Shown here: in pieces, positions 52,781 through 63,730 of the stretch | Position numbering within the stretch: the stretch's first letter is position 1 | How the letters are laid out: the number at the start of each line of letters is the position of its first letter | Assembly (NCBI GenBank): GCA_024734495.1 | Contig: JALMQS010000621.1 | Span: 62,001-126,000, forward strand | Direction of reading: 5' to 3' | Length of the DNA: 64,000 bases | Origin: Forficula auricularia | Lineage: Eukaryota > Arthropoda > Insecta > Dermaptera > Forficulidae | Notes under the pieces: generated by a model | The model's database searches: none | The model's input: only the letters and a program-made list of their open reading frames with translations | What the model was told of the DNA's origin: nothing | Position numbers and translations under genes: made by a program

Positions 52781-52890
52781 AAAAAAATTATTGAAAAGAT
52801 TTTTTTGTCGAGAGTACTTGAGTTGTTGATTCATGAAGAGAAAGTTAATGAGGTTGTCTTTGCTTGATGCAAATAAACATACTTCATATA

Positions 52891-53046
52891 CGAGGGGTGA
52901 ACCGCGATTGGAATTAGGTGTATACCGTCTTTGGAATTATTTGGAATTACTTTGGTATTCATTAGATAATCTATTGTCTTCTACTTGGAAATGAAAATGG
53001 AAGTGGAAGTAGGTGTACATGATTTTAGGTCGCGGTTCACCCCTCG
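52891..53046. mobile_element. 156-bp MITE, perfect 17-bp TIR and 8-bp TSD (hAT-like)
   Basis: CGAGGGGTGAACCGCGA and its exact complement are the ends. TTCATATA flanks it at 52,883-52,890 and 53,047-53,054. The 8-bp TSD points to hAT-type mobilisation. Confidence 0.8.
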
Positions 53047-53091
53047 TTCATATATATACCTATATAATAAATATAATTTATTTCTTAGAGT

Positions 53092-53138
53092 CTATAGTTT
53101 CGAAGATTTGACTTTCATCATAAGACTTTTTAATTATA
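53092..53138 (-). ncRNA. Type-I hammerhead-like motif, mutated
   Basis: Minus strand: CTTATGA for CTGATGA, helix II partly paired, GAAA intact, CTATAGAC for CTATAGTC. Two critical positions are lost. Confidence 0.4.
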
Positions 53139-53289
53139 AATAGTCTATCTCTTATTTCTCATGGATTCAAATACCCAGTTGGTTGTAGGTTGTAGGAAAA
53201 TTCGTTTTGTTGTAGGAGTAAGCTAGTCACTCACCAAAAGAGTTTGTAATAAAACTAATAAATAATTGATGAAATATTTCTAATTAATA

Positions 53290-53332
53290 CGACTGATGAT
53301 GAAGATGAAACCTTCGAAACCATAGTCCCTAA
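53290..53332 (+). ncRNA. Type-I hammerhead-like motif, intact core
   Basis: CTGATGA (53,293-53,299), T, helix II GAAG/CTTC with a 7-nt loop, GAAA (53,316-53,319), then C, CATA, GTC. Helix III would be A-C/G-U with a CATA loop. Helix I is weak here (CGA against CCT). Confidence 0.5.
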
Positions 53333-53408
53333 CAAATAAATTTAATATAAACATGGGCGTGCACAAGTATGGTCAGGGGTCAGCCCCCTAGATGCAAAGT
53401 GGCTGTTA

Positions 53409-53515
53409 ATAAATGCTATTTAGCGAAATCGTTGGAGCCGTTTTGGAGAAACCGATTCTATAAAAATATACAAGAATTGCTCGTTTAATAAAATAAGATA
53501 AGATAAGATATGGGC
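53409..53515 (+). mobile_element. 5'-truncated copy of the 12.7-kb retroposon
   Basis: TTAGCGAAATCGTTGGAGCC, GAGAAACCGATTCTA, AGAATTGCTCGTTTAATAAA, then an ATAAG repeat tail. 5' truncation with a simple 3' tail supports retroposition. Confidence 0.65.
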
Positions 53516-54294
53516 GGAAATGATAACAATAATTAAAACTAAAAGTTTAAAATAAAGATAAGTTTATCTATGGGTATAATAACTACTCTTTAGTGACCTA
53601 GTTTTAGCAAAAAAAAAGAAAAGAATAATCTTTTCCTTCTGATTTAGAGGGTTGAAAAGTAAGTACTTTTAATTCGCCCGTGGGAATGAACCCATTGACA
53701 TTGCAGGTGAAAAGAACACAGGATTTGGGTCGAAGGTGGACAAAAAAACATTCCAAATAAAGAAACATGCTCTACTATATATCCATTCATATAAGGGCTG
53801 ATTCATTCGTTTCTTGAACCGAACAAAAGACGAAAAGAAAGTGCTGAGATGGGAGGTTTTAAAGAGGGCTTGGGTGTGAGGGCTGAAGACTGGTGGGTGG
53901 ACTTAAAACAACACCGAGGAAGAAGGAAATAGATTTGGCCACGAGGTAAACTGAAAGAGAATACGATAGAAATAACAAATGAATAAAGTGGCATAGTGTT
54001 GCCCCCCGCCTTCACTTTAAGATCTCCCCTTTAGGGTAAAATGTCCTTCTGTCAAACAGCACACCCTAAGAAAACGCTAGGGTATCTAAGACAAGGGTCC
54101 CATTCTTACAAGGCTAGTCACTTCAGAGGATTAAATGCATTAACTAGAAATTTATTCGGATGAGATTGTCAAAAGGGTTTTAGAAATTGTAAGTAAATAT
54201 TTGGTGAGATCCATTCTATGTCGATTTAGGTTCCATGTTTAGTGGATTTGACTATAAATGGAAGACAAGCTGCAGGTTGAAAGCTCCGGTTGAA
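53516..54294. other. AT-rich then GC-balanced DNA
   Basis: 53,680-54,100 is less AT-rich and non-repeated. The 70-residue minus frame at 53,803-54,015 has no domain. Confidence 0.35.
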
Positions 54295-54308
54295 ATTAAA
54301 AAATTGCT

Positions 54309-55040
54309 GTTAGAGTTCGTGGCTGTGATGGAACTGTATTAGATGAATGAAGTTGGATGCTCTGGGTTCAATAAAACGCCCTGAATAAAACGTTTCGGCT
54401 TGAATTTATCGAATGTAAATAAATAATAATGAGATTGATGATGACCTCCCATAAGGGTCCAATTTTTAATTACATAGAAAAGAAAAAATGTATATAAACT
54501 CATTACATTCATCTCTGAACCTTTGGAGCAGGCACATTATAAATTTATATGAAGCTACAATTCTTATTTTTGACATGGCTAGGTGCAATCACACATTATG
54601 TGTACCGCATTGTGTGTATAACTGTATAAGTTTAAATAACCAACTTGGTCAACTTGAAATATTATTATATAATAATAAGAATACACAATACATAATAATG
54701 TTCTCTCTTCCCCCGACCGTCTTTCCAGCTACTTATAACCTTCAATCTTTCAAGACCAGCGTCCACAGATACCTTCGACTGCTACCCAATCCCTAAATCT
54801 CCCCTTATCTTCACGTTACAAGGGTCCACCACGGACTTCAGAGGTTGTACCTTCTTGGTGCAACTTCTTCTTGTATCAATATCATTATAAAAAAAATTTT
54901 AACAACTATTTGTAAATTGTGTAGCTCAATTAAGTGAAATTGTGTAGCTCAATTAAGTGAAATAAATTCAGGCCGAAACGTTTTATTCAGGGTGTTTTAT
55001 TGGACCCAGCGCATCCAACTTTGGCTGATACCTCCTCCTT
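54309..55040. mobile_element. Hammerhead-related element with TSD, carrying a LINE tail
   Basis: ATTAAAAAATTGCT (54,295-54,308) and ATTAAATTGCT (55,041-55,051) are a TSD differing by an A-run. The left (GAGTTCGTGGCTGTGATGGA) and right (TTCATCTAATAC) ends match the 284-bp element at 14,664-14,947. Inverted ends carry CGTTTCGGC / GCCGAAACG and ACCCAG. Inside, ACATGGCTAGGTGCAATCAC matches 14.8 kb, followed by the LINE tail (54,700-54,894) and a tandem GTGTAGCTCAATTAAGTGAA pair (54,919-54,960). Confidence 0.65.
54700..54894 (+). pseudogene. C-terminal tail of a non-LTR retrotransposon ORF2
   Basis: The reading frame gives LPPTVFPATYNLQSFKTSVH then RYLRLLPNP, a stop, and in the same frame VHHGLQRLYLLGATSS. 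This resembles the conserved end of CR1/Jockey-like ORF2 proteins (a FPxTYNLxxFKxxVxRYL-type motif); that match is from memory of the family. Only about 65 codons remain and a stop interrupts them. It sits inside the hammerhead-related element. Confidence 0.55.
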
Positions 55041-55052
55041 CATCTAATACAT

Positions 55053-56035
55053 TAAATTGCTACTTATGTTATGAACAAAGACCAGGTATACAGTAAAAGA
55101 CCTAAAATTATGCAAGAATTTTTTCCTTTCCCTGGTCTCACTCATAACAAAGCATTTGGCCAACACCATAGTATTATAATGTTAATTTAATCCCATAATA
55201 AGGATTAATATGACATCGGAGCAGGGGTGTGGCCACGGGGAGGGGGAGTCAGAACACCCCCCCCCCCACCCAGAGCAGGGCTAATGGGATGAGTAACGGC
55301 AACGACAAACCGTTTCTTATGGCAAACTAACCGTAATTAAATATATTTCGAATGTTTAATCAAGAATTATGTTTTTTCACAGACCACCCCCAAAATGAAG
55401 CGATCTGCCACACACGCCCCGCAGATCACACTGATTCGTTGTTTTGATCTTAAGAAGATTCAACTGGTATGGTCACCACAAAATTTACACATTTTTTCAT
55501 TTATTTGATTTCCAACTATTAAGGGCATCGATTCCTTCCACCTAGAAGTTACAAAATGAAATTAACTTTTTTTTTCATCTCTGAGATACAAGTTCTCAAA
55601 GAGTGAGGGCCAGGCAGGCGATCGCAATACTTCACATTATATTCTATAGAATATAAATGTGAAAGTAAAAATTGAGCCCAAAATGTAAAAGGTCTCCAAG
55701 GATCATTTGGACGACTATAAATTATGTGAAAATGATTTTAAAGATTCATATAATGTTGTATTATATTATATGAAATTAAGTAAAATGTCATGTATTATTC
55801 CAAAATCATCCAATAGACAAAATATGCTTTATTTATTATTTTCGAAATGTCCTATTTAACATTTGTATAATGGAGGAGAATTGTCATTGGTGTTGGAAGC
55901 ATAATTTTTTCATTAGTAAATTTACACCAAAAAATGTTGAAATATGCAATTATATTTTTCGGCATACAGGAAAGGATCGTATTTATAATAATATTTTTAA
56001 GGCAATATCATTAATATAATCTTAAGTGTAAATAA
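55053..56035. other. AT-rich DNA with repeat fragments
   Basis: 55,212-55,430 has G- and C-runs with GGGTGTGGCCACGGGG and CCACACACGCCCCGCAG, perhaps a decayed TIR element. 55,490-55,680 matches 34,060-34,215 (AAGGGCATCGATTCCTTCCA, ATATTCTATAGAATATAA). No gene. Confidence 0.4.
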
Positions 56036-56215
56036 AAATCATTGTGTACCATCCTATCTCTCTCCTCAGACTTTTCCACAAGGTTCTTCTTTCTACGGGG
56101 TTTTCAAGAACTACTTCTTTTGTAATATCCAGTTGATTCTTCTCTAGCACTACATTTCTCTTTCTCTCCACTTCTCCAATCGTCCAGGTTTCACATCCAT
56201 TGATATACAAGAATA
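56036..56215 (-). pseudogene. RTE-like LINE, small internally deleted fragment (copy 3)
   Basis: The minus strand encodes CETWTIGEVERKR, then a gap where the other copies have the WCYRRMM region, then ITKEVVLENPVERRTLWKSL. It is clearly the same LINE family, older or more diverged. Confidence 0.65.
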
Positions 56216-57221
56216 AGTTAAAAAAAATTCTTCCGTCCACCCAGGAAGTGATTTATTTTTAATTATTAAAGTGTTTCTTATATATACTCTCAGATAATAC
56301 ATCATACATTAGAAAAAAAAAGTTTATTTTTTTATTTATTTTTTTAAGATATGACCCAAGAGCCGACATATTTGAAAAAAGATTCGAAATAAAATATTGT
56401 TCTGAGCATTAATGAGATAAACAGATGATACAATCTTTAGTTTATTCCTTATATTTTAAAACTTTGTCGTTTCCCTCGGCAAAATGCAATTTTAATGTCA
56501 TAAAATAATATATAAATTTAAAAACTTTAGAATAAACTGCTGTCCATGTTCTGAAGTGTAAATTTGTCTATTAATAAATGAACCATTTCTTTAAGATAAA
56601 ATCCTTAAGGACTCTCAATATAATATCGTATTCTGGCAATTAGTTTGTCTCGTCTGTTTCTTGGATTTGGCAGCGCTGTTAAGATTTGTTTAAATAAAAT
56701 ATAAGCCCCTGGCGTGTGAATCGCAGCAGCCAGCAAGCCTTGACACTCGGGGGTTGGTTCAGTTCCGAGTGAACCGGCCAGATGGCGCTTTTAATGGAAC
56801 GCCAGCCTGAAGGGTCACCCCTGCTTACTTTGCTTTTAACACGAAAAAGCCTGCTTATGTTATATTTAATTATTTCGCAGAGAATTTTTTGTACAAATAT
56901 GAATATTAGCAGCTTCCCCTCCACTTGCACTCCATTTAGTAACGCATTATTTTATTTTATACGAGGCCTTTTTGTCCGCTACCCAAGAATTAAATTAACT
57001 TGAAAAATTTCATATTTTTACTTTCACATTTATATTGATAGAATATTTTTTTACATTTCGTTATGAGAAGTGTCTGAAAAGTGGAGGAAACATGATTCCT
57101 CTCTTTCTCTGTCTAGATTACACTGTTAAACATTTCTTATTTAATTTTACTATAAACAATGAGAAGTCCGGCCTCAAAACTTTTTAGTAATTCTTTATTT
57201 ATCAATAATTGTTACTTTTTA
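56216..57221. other. AT-rich DNA with a GC-balanced patch
   Basis: 56,640-56,960 has mixed composition (for example GTTCCGAGTGAACCGGCC) and overlapping 73- and 83-residue frames on both strands without domains. No gene is defended. Confidence 0.35.
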
Positions 57222-57645
57222 AAATTATCTAATATTTAAGACAATTTTAATAATTAATTTATAAACAGAATGACACCTTATTTTTGCAAATTGGTTAATT
57301 ATTAACCGAGTTATGGTGGTTTTATTTATGGTTAGTTACTATTAATTAAATGAAAAAAAGATGGTGGTGGATTCCAAACATCGATTGTTTGAATTTTCAT
57401 AATTAATTTGGCAAGCGAGTTGAAAAAATCGATGTAAGATGGCAGCATTGGAAAATGAATAAAGTTTAAATTCAAATATTCAAAATTCGACTTTGGGCGA
57501 TTTCATCTCATCCAATTAACTATGACTAACCTATAATAATGACAATAAAAAATACCATAACTCGATTAATTGTAAACCGATTTTAAAAATTAAGGTGTCA
57601 TTTTATTCACAATAAAATGCTTAATATTTTATTAAATAAAAGATA
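57222..57645. repeat. Inverted repeat, arms ~90 nt (GAATGACACC type)
   Basis: 57,222-57,312 (GAATGACACCTTATTTTTGC, TTAACCGAGTTATGGT) pairs with 57,558-57,645. The centre is unrelated. A probable MITE of unknown family. Confidence 0.55.
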
Positions 57646-58920
57646 ATTTGATCAAACTAACTATTGAGATATAAAGAATTGAATAATTGAGATGTAGCCA
57701 TCATACTCAATTTTGATATTCTATATTCTCACACTTTCGAGGTCGCACCAGTATTCTAATCTTACAACAGATTTTTTAGTTATATGTTTCTAATTAATAC
57801 AAGAAAAAACTAAAGTTACAATTTATTTTTGTATTTTTGCAATATGTGATTTTATCAATTTAATATAGATTTTTTTACTAAGAAGTTAATCTCTACTAGT
57901 CTGAAATTGGTCTGTACTTGGCATCATCGCAATGTGCCATAGCTCTAAAGAAATAGAGATTATTCTATCCTTTTTAGTAATTTTCTTTGATTACATTCTA
58001 ATCAAAGAATAGCTCCTCTGTACATTTATTAAATAATACCTACGATAGAAAATTCAAAATCTAATCAGTTCTCCGCTTTGAAAATAGTAACATTTTAGCA
58101 TAAGAATGAACTTCCTAAGACTTTTCTCTCTTACGTTTTCATGGGAATATCTGAATCTAGACACATACACACACATACAGGCACAGACACAAATACAAAA
58201 AAATTAAGTCTAAATTAAAGATGTATTAACATGGTTGAAAATTGTTTTTCTTTACGTCCAAAACATTTTTCAACACAATAAGCAAAAAAAATTGTTTAGA
58301 TAATCGTATCCATAATTTAAATAGTTTACAAGATCGTAGGAAATTGGATAAATAAATCAATCACAGAGTTTTATGTTAAGACGTACATTTCGTCACTTTA
58401 TTTGGGACTTCTTCAGCGACTTATTTCCCAACTTCAAAAAAATAATTACAATTTTTTTCCTGAATTCACTACTAGACTTCGCGGCTTACTGAGTAAAATA
58501 AATTGAATATTTTTGAGCCAAATGATTAATCCAGACGTAATATACTAAGTACTGACTGTTAAGAGAAATAAATAAATAAATAACACTTCAACTAAAGAGG
58601 AGATAAGAAAAATATTTCATTTTCATTTTCATATAACATAGATATAATAATATAATGAAGTTTCTAGGAGTTAATTTGAAAATAAAAGAGACAGACTGCC
58701 ATGAGCAAACATCATGGGAACAGAATCATGACAAAATCAGTCAGCGGAGGCCATTATATCAAGTTAAAATGACTGGGTTAATTAATAACAAAATAGTAAT
58801 AAATGAGCAAATGATATTATTGTTCATGCCAAGTTCAATTATACAATTAGCGCTTGTTGTTAACGCCGATGAATTGCTCTACTTGATGTTCATTCACTTC
58901 AGTTCAGATGAATACACAAG
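57646..58920. other. AT-rich DNA with inverted copy of the CTTTAATTAGAAT repeat
   Basis: 57,890-58,190 is the inverted, diverged relative of 11,881-12,450. 58,378-58,425 (minus) reads CTGAAGA, A, GTC..GAC helix, GAAAT and GTAC, another hammerhead-like layout of low certainty. A 136-residue frame at 58,655-59,065 runs through the (AT)n tract and is not defended. Confidence 0.4.
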
Positions 58921-58921
58921 G

Positions 58922-58923
<2 letters not shown>

Positions 58924-58987
<64 letters not shown>
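58924..58987. repeat. (AT)n microsatellite, 64 bp
   Basis: Uninterrupted alternating T/A run. Confidence 0.9.
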
Positions 58988-58990
<3 letters not shown>

Positions 58991-59382
58991 GAGCAAGCAT
59001 TAAGCGTTGATTCCTCCGAATACAATACGAAATACAAGAGGCTCTTATTCAAAACCTTCCTATAACACACATATACGAAATTATTCGAGAGAATGATTGA
59101 GTTTAAGTATATTTAATGGAGTAAATATCATTTCTGTGAAGTTGTGATTGTTTTTTAAAAATTCTAAAAAATTCAAAATATATTTTATATAAAGTAATGA
59201 AACTTTTTAATAAAATTGTAAGAAAAAGTGAAACGACTGGATACGTTGATTGTAGTTTGTTTTTTAATAATGCAAAACACACCTGTTCGATTGTTTATTA
59301 TTTTTTAATATACAGACAGATAAAAATCTCATTAAAAGATATTTTTTGAATAATTCTGGATTTTCTAACCGGAAGAAGAAAG
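58988..59382. other. AT-rich unclassified DNA
   Basis: Nothing recognised. Confidence 0.45.
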
Positions 59383-59705
59383 AAGCTAGAACTTTCAGTG
59401 CCTGTCATCTGATTAGCCAACCCAGTCCCTCCATTTACCATCTACCATTGCTTAGTGGTAAAAATCATTTACTTTGGGACATTCAACCGGCCCTGAGTGT
59501 GTTTAGCTGTTTTTACAGACACAGATATACGGGACCTACTTTTCCGATCGGCTAGTTTGGAGAGGTTACTGAGCAATTATATTCTTGGAAGGTTGCCATT
59601 GCTTTCCAAAGGAGGCGACTGCAAATATCTGCAGAGACTCGATCTCGAACCAGCGTATTTCAGGCCAGCGGCCTGACACTCCTAACCACTGACCTGATCG
59701 CCTTA
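59383..59705 (-). mobile_element. tRNA-derived SINE, family 2 (longest copy)
   Basis: On the minus strand: AGGCGATCAGGTCAGTGGTT (A-box region), GCTGGTTCGAGATCGAG (B box), TTTGGAAAGCAATGGCAACC, AACCTCTCCAAACTAGCCG, then an extra 3' part ending GGCACTGAAAGTTCT. It is longer at the 3' end than the copy at 39.3 kb, which ends instead in a GAA repeat. Confidence 0.75.
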
Positions 59706-59738
59706 AAAAGTTGTATCTATATTTATTTAATTTTAATG

Positions 59739-59838
59739 NNNNNNNNNNNNNNNNNNNNNNNNNNNNNNNNNNNNNNNNNNNNNNNNNNNNNNNNNNNNNN
59801 NNNNNNNNNNNNNNNNNNNNNNNNNNNNNNNNNNNNNN
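59739..59838. other. Assembly gap (100 N)
   Basis: Exactly 100 N, a conventional gap of unknown size. It starts 33 bp after the SINE head. Confidence 0.99.
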
Positions 59839-60272
59839 CTAAAAATTCTCGTTATATTTAACAGGTTAAAAAAATTTTAAACTCAAAGAAATAATAGGTG
59901 GACTTGAATAAAATCAGCGCAATTAATATAATAATTTTTCAAAAAATGTGAACGAAAAAAATACGGGGGTTTTATTGAACAGACATGATTGTATTGTTTG
60001 CTTTTATTTTTTATATTAACATGGTTTTCTTTCAAAAAATCTGTATTTGGCGCGAAATATGCAACATTTGATAAAAAATAATATGCAATTTTATGAAATA
60101 TTACTCAAATATGCAAAAATTTGCAGTATAAAATTTAACCCACAGTATACTAGATGCATGATTCGGATAGATAATTGATCGCCTGAGTCGTATGTGGCGG
60201 CAAACAAAATATGCAATTGCATAGGAATCCGGTCTCTACTAATTACTAAATATACTCGTATATATATATATA
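59839..60272. other. AT-rich unclassified DNA
   Basis: Nothing recognised. Confidence 0.45.
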
Positions 60273-60690
60273 AAGTTTTAACTTTCGCGTTCATCTAACG
60301 TTAACATTAAACATTCAAAAATAAAATTTATTATTGAATATTCGAACAAAATTCGTCTGTTTCGATTCCCCAAAGAATCAGACAGATGGGCTTTATAGTA
60401 AATTTATAAGAACCATACTATTAGGAAAATAGTTGAATACGCGCCTCGAACTGAAGAGTTGAAAATAATATATAAAATTTGATTATATGACCTGGTTGGG
60501 GGCCCATCGCTTAAATGGAAAAGGCATTTGCGGGCTTAACGCAGAGGATGCCGGATCGTACCCGGCTGGGTCCTATCTTTTTTCAACCCTTGGTTCAGTA
60601 TCAAAACGAATCAAGTCCCAATTGCACCAAAATAGGGCAGTGACCTGATAAAAAGTTTTAACTTTCGCGTTCATCTAAAGTTAACATATA
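60273..60690 (+). repeat. Direct ~32-bp repeats flanking a possible tRNA-related SINE
   Basis: AAGTTTTAACTTTCGCGTTC and ATCTAA.GTTAACAT occur at about 60,273-60,308 and 60,653-60,690. Between them, 60,500-60,580 has a tRNA-like look (GGATCGTACCC as a possible B box). The flanking repeats are longer than a usual TSD. Confidence 0.4.
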
Positions 60691-63352
60691 TATATATGGT
60701 TTGACTTATTTGACCTTCCATTCACAATTTGAGATTTCTCATAGATTTTAAGATGATTTCTAACTACTAAGCACAAATATTGAGTGATTTCATTTTTTTT
60801 TTTTTTTATTTGTTTTGTACTCATGCTAAGTTTTTAGTCAATTGGACTCGCCGTTGCCATTTGTATATCTGAATCGTTTTTTTTCCTGAGAGGAGGTTTT
60901 TTGTTTAAAAAAAATATATATAAAGAATCGAGCCCCTGGGTCAATAGAACAGGAGTTGGATTTAGCGATTGATCTTCTCCGATTGTTTACTTTAATCCAA
61001 CCCAACATAGAGAGGACATGAGTACTCTCGTTGACTTGCCCTTTTCAAGCCGTGAAGAACCCGGAGGAGCCTCAGCCAGCCTCCTCCGTGACTAATGGCA
61101 TTTCCTTCCGCCTGTTGGCCAGCCCTCTTCTCTTTTATGCCTTTCATAGACTCATAGTTGCAAGGCTACAGGTCGAAATTTCTGCCCTTTGTTAGATTTT
61201 TTCTAGATTCAATTGAAAAACGGAGATGGATCTTAACAAAAGAATGATCAGTCTTTAGATTGAATCAATAATAATTTGAACGTAGAAATGATTATCTAAT
61301 TATTGTAAGATTTTAGAAAATCACGCTGAGAAATAAGCTCTGTGCAGAAAAATGTATATTTTAACATTAAAATAATGTTTTTTCTTTGGAATTATTCGAA
61401 ATACTATAAAACGTTTATTTTGAAAATTTTTAGGCTTTCATGGGTGCTGTGGATGCTGCGCATCCCTAAAATTTCGAACATTTAGAGAATTTTCATAAAT
61501 ATATATATATTATATATATATGCTGGTCTTCAAAATTTCGGGAGAATCTTTAAACTTTCAAATTATTATCCGTTATTTCAAATATTTCTATAAAAAACAT
61601 TTTTTTATTTTGAAAAAGTATATTGGTTCTCTAAATTAAATAAAATTGTGGCATTGTTTCAAGGGTCAATTAAAATGCAATTGTTTTCCGAAAAGGTGTG
61701 GATAGAAGGTTTTGAAGTCTCATCCTAGTTCCTACATCTTCCAGTTCAAGAATGTCAAAGACTGGTCCAGACCAGTTTTGGTCGAATAAAAATTGTTCTC
61801 GCTGAGGAATTATTAAAATAGTAATAATACAAAAAAGGAATAAATAAAGATTATTTGAGAATCGTCGGACTAATCCATTTCTAAAAACTCTCAATCATCC
61901 GAAATAGCTAAGAGGGGTATAGGAATCATAGGTTGCTTATAGCAATAGAATTAGGGAAATTGAATATTTTCTTATAGGACAGGCTAATTCATTGTGGAAG
62001 ATAATCGATTTCCATCTCAGGGACTGCGTAGTTTAAGTCACAAGAATTAATTTTTGACATTCCCTCCTTTAAAATTTCCTAAGTACTCATTCCATTTCTA
62101 TATTTCAAAAGCAAAAATTAGGATAAATATTCAATATCTATTGATTTACAATTTTTATATTCGAATTTCTTTGCCCACACATCTTATATTACATATATTG
62201 AATGATGAATTCATACATAGAGTATTTTATTAAGATATTTAATTCACAGTCGCTCTCAAAAGACAGTGAAAGCTTCAAAAATTAAATTTTTTAATTGATT
62301 AAAATTTGGCAGAAAAGTTTGTAAGTTTGTATTAATAGATTGTATCTAAGGCCAAGTTTCAGCTCTCTTTACGTAGAAAAAATTGCCAAATCTCCTAAAT
62401 TTTATGAAAAATGTGCTGAGTCTTAATAAAAAATTTTCATTTTTTTTTCTGCTATTTAAATGATGGTTTGTTTTAAAATACAAGTTAGTTAAAATGGCTT
62501 GCGAGTACACACCAGTATAGCTATTTCTTTTCTTCATCTTTCTTCATCCTTAGATTAAATCTTTAATTTGAACTAAAAAAAAAAAAGAATTCCTCTTGCT
62601 GAGTTAAATAAAACTTGGAATAAAGAATGCAAGCAAGAAGCCCAAGTACAGGTGACAAAAAGCGATGTCTTACTTTAGCAATTTTTAATTTATTCTTTCA
62701 ATTTGTCGACGAATTCCCCACTCAAGCAACATTCCCGCATGACGTATTAGATTGCAGCATATAAGAAGAGAGTAGAGCCAAGGAAAGGACTTTGTAGAAA
62801 ATTGAAATTCCTGTCTAGGACATTTCCAAGTGATAAAAATTTAATTTATCTCTTGCTCAGTAACCAAGCAGCCAAGTGATATCGTTAAGGTGTCGTCATT
62901 AGAGCGACTCCGCCCTTTTCCCTTTACTACCTCCAGAGACAATAATCTACAGCAAACGGCTCCAAAGACAGAGAGGGCAAATGAAAATTATGTTTTCTAT
63001 TAAATTGGATATGTTTAATACTCGAATATTATTTTCAAAGGCATGGGGGAAGAAGCTAGGCACTTGGTTCAATTATTCAATAAAATAAATTCTTCTTCTC
63101 TTAATAAATCCAAGTTGCAACCAAAAGTATTTCACTTGGTATTAAAATGGAGGAGATACATTTATTATCACCACTAACTAATTACTATACCCTAAGAGCG
63201 AGATTTTTCGCGCAGTGTCTCGGAAGTAAATTAATCAAAAGTTTTCACTTACTTTTGATATTTATAAAGTTTAGGGAAAGCGGTGTTGGTTTATAGTGAA
63301 ACATATTAAAACACCACTATAACCCGTTAAATAATTCCTGTGTTTTGATATT
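60691..63352. other. AT-rich DNA with two GC-balanced islands
   Basis: 60,950-61,170 and 62,740-62,990 are mixed-composition and non-repeated, so possibly single-copy. 61,440-61,500 is a hAT fragment (same family as 38,541). (AT)n runs lie at 60,685 and 61,500. No gene or RNA is supported. Confidence 0.4.
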
Positions 63353-63505
63353 TACTTTACCATACAGGGTATGGACAAGTATTGTAAATCGTGCATGAAA
63401 AAAGTGTTTTTTTGCTGCTTTTTCCGAAATATCTCAAAAACGGCTGAAACTATTTTGGATTAAAAAAATTGGGCGAAACCATGGCATTTCGGTCTACAAT
63501 TTCAT
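63353..63505 (-). mobile_element. TTTACCATAC-family element, one end only
   Basis: TTTACTTTACCATACAGGG, CGTGCATGAAAAAAGTG and CCATGGCATTTCGGTCTACA match the 48.6-kb end; the rest is absent. Confidence 0.6.
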
Positions 63506-63730
63506 GTACTGTGTTCAGAAGATCGAATGTTAACTTTCAACTGGAAAATAAATTCAATTAGGGAAGTCATAACTGGATGACCGTCTTTTTTAAATGTAAT
63601 CAAATTTAATTAAAGCTGTATTCAAATTCAAGCTGATTTTAAATAAATAAAAACTTATTACAGAAAAATATTTAAAATTTGAATAACGTTAGGTAATAGT
63701 GAAATATCGTTAACCGTTCATCCCCTTTTA
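63506..63730. other. AT-rich spacer between two element copies
   Basis: Nothing recognised. Confidence 0.4.

Larger units (their letters stand above)
52790..53345. mobile_element. Type-I hammerhead palindromic element (most complete), with MITE in spacer
   Basis: Order: TTTTTGTCGAGAGTA, GTTGATTCATGAAGAGAAA, outer module GTTGTCTTTGCTTGATGCA, spacer split by the 156-bp MITE, minus hammerhead (53,092-53,138), centre with TTTCTCATGGATTCAAAT, plus hammerhead (53,290-53,332), spacer start. The second outer module is not present. Confidence 0.65.

Noticed and set aside
52458..52829. 123-codon open frame, plus strand
   Set aside because: No recognisable domain, and its end lies in a type-I hammerhead repeat, so a real gene is unlikely.
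58655..59065. 136-codon open frame, plus strand
   Set aside because: About a fifth of it is the (AT)n microsatellite read as Tyr-Ile repeats; the rest has no domain.
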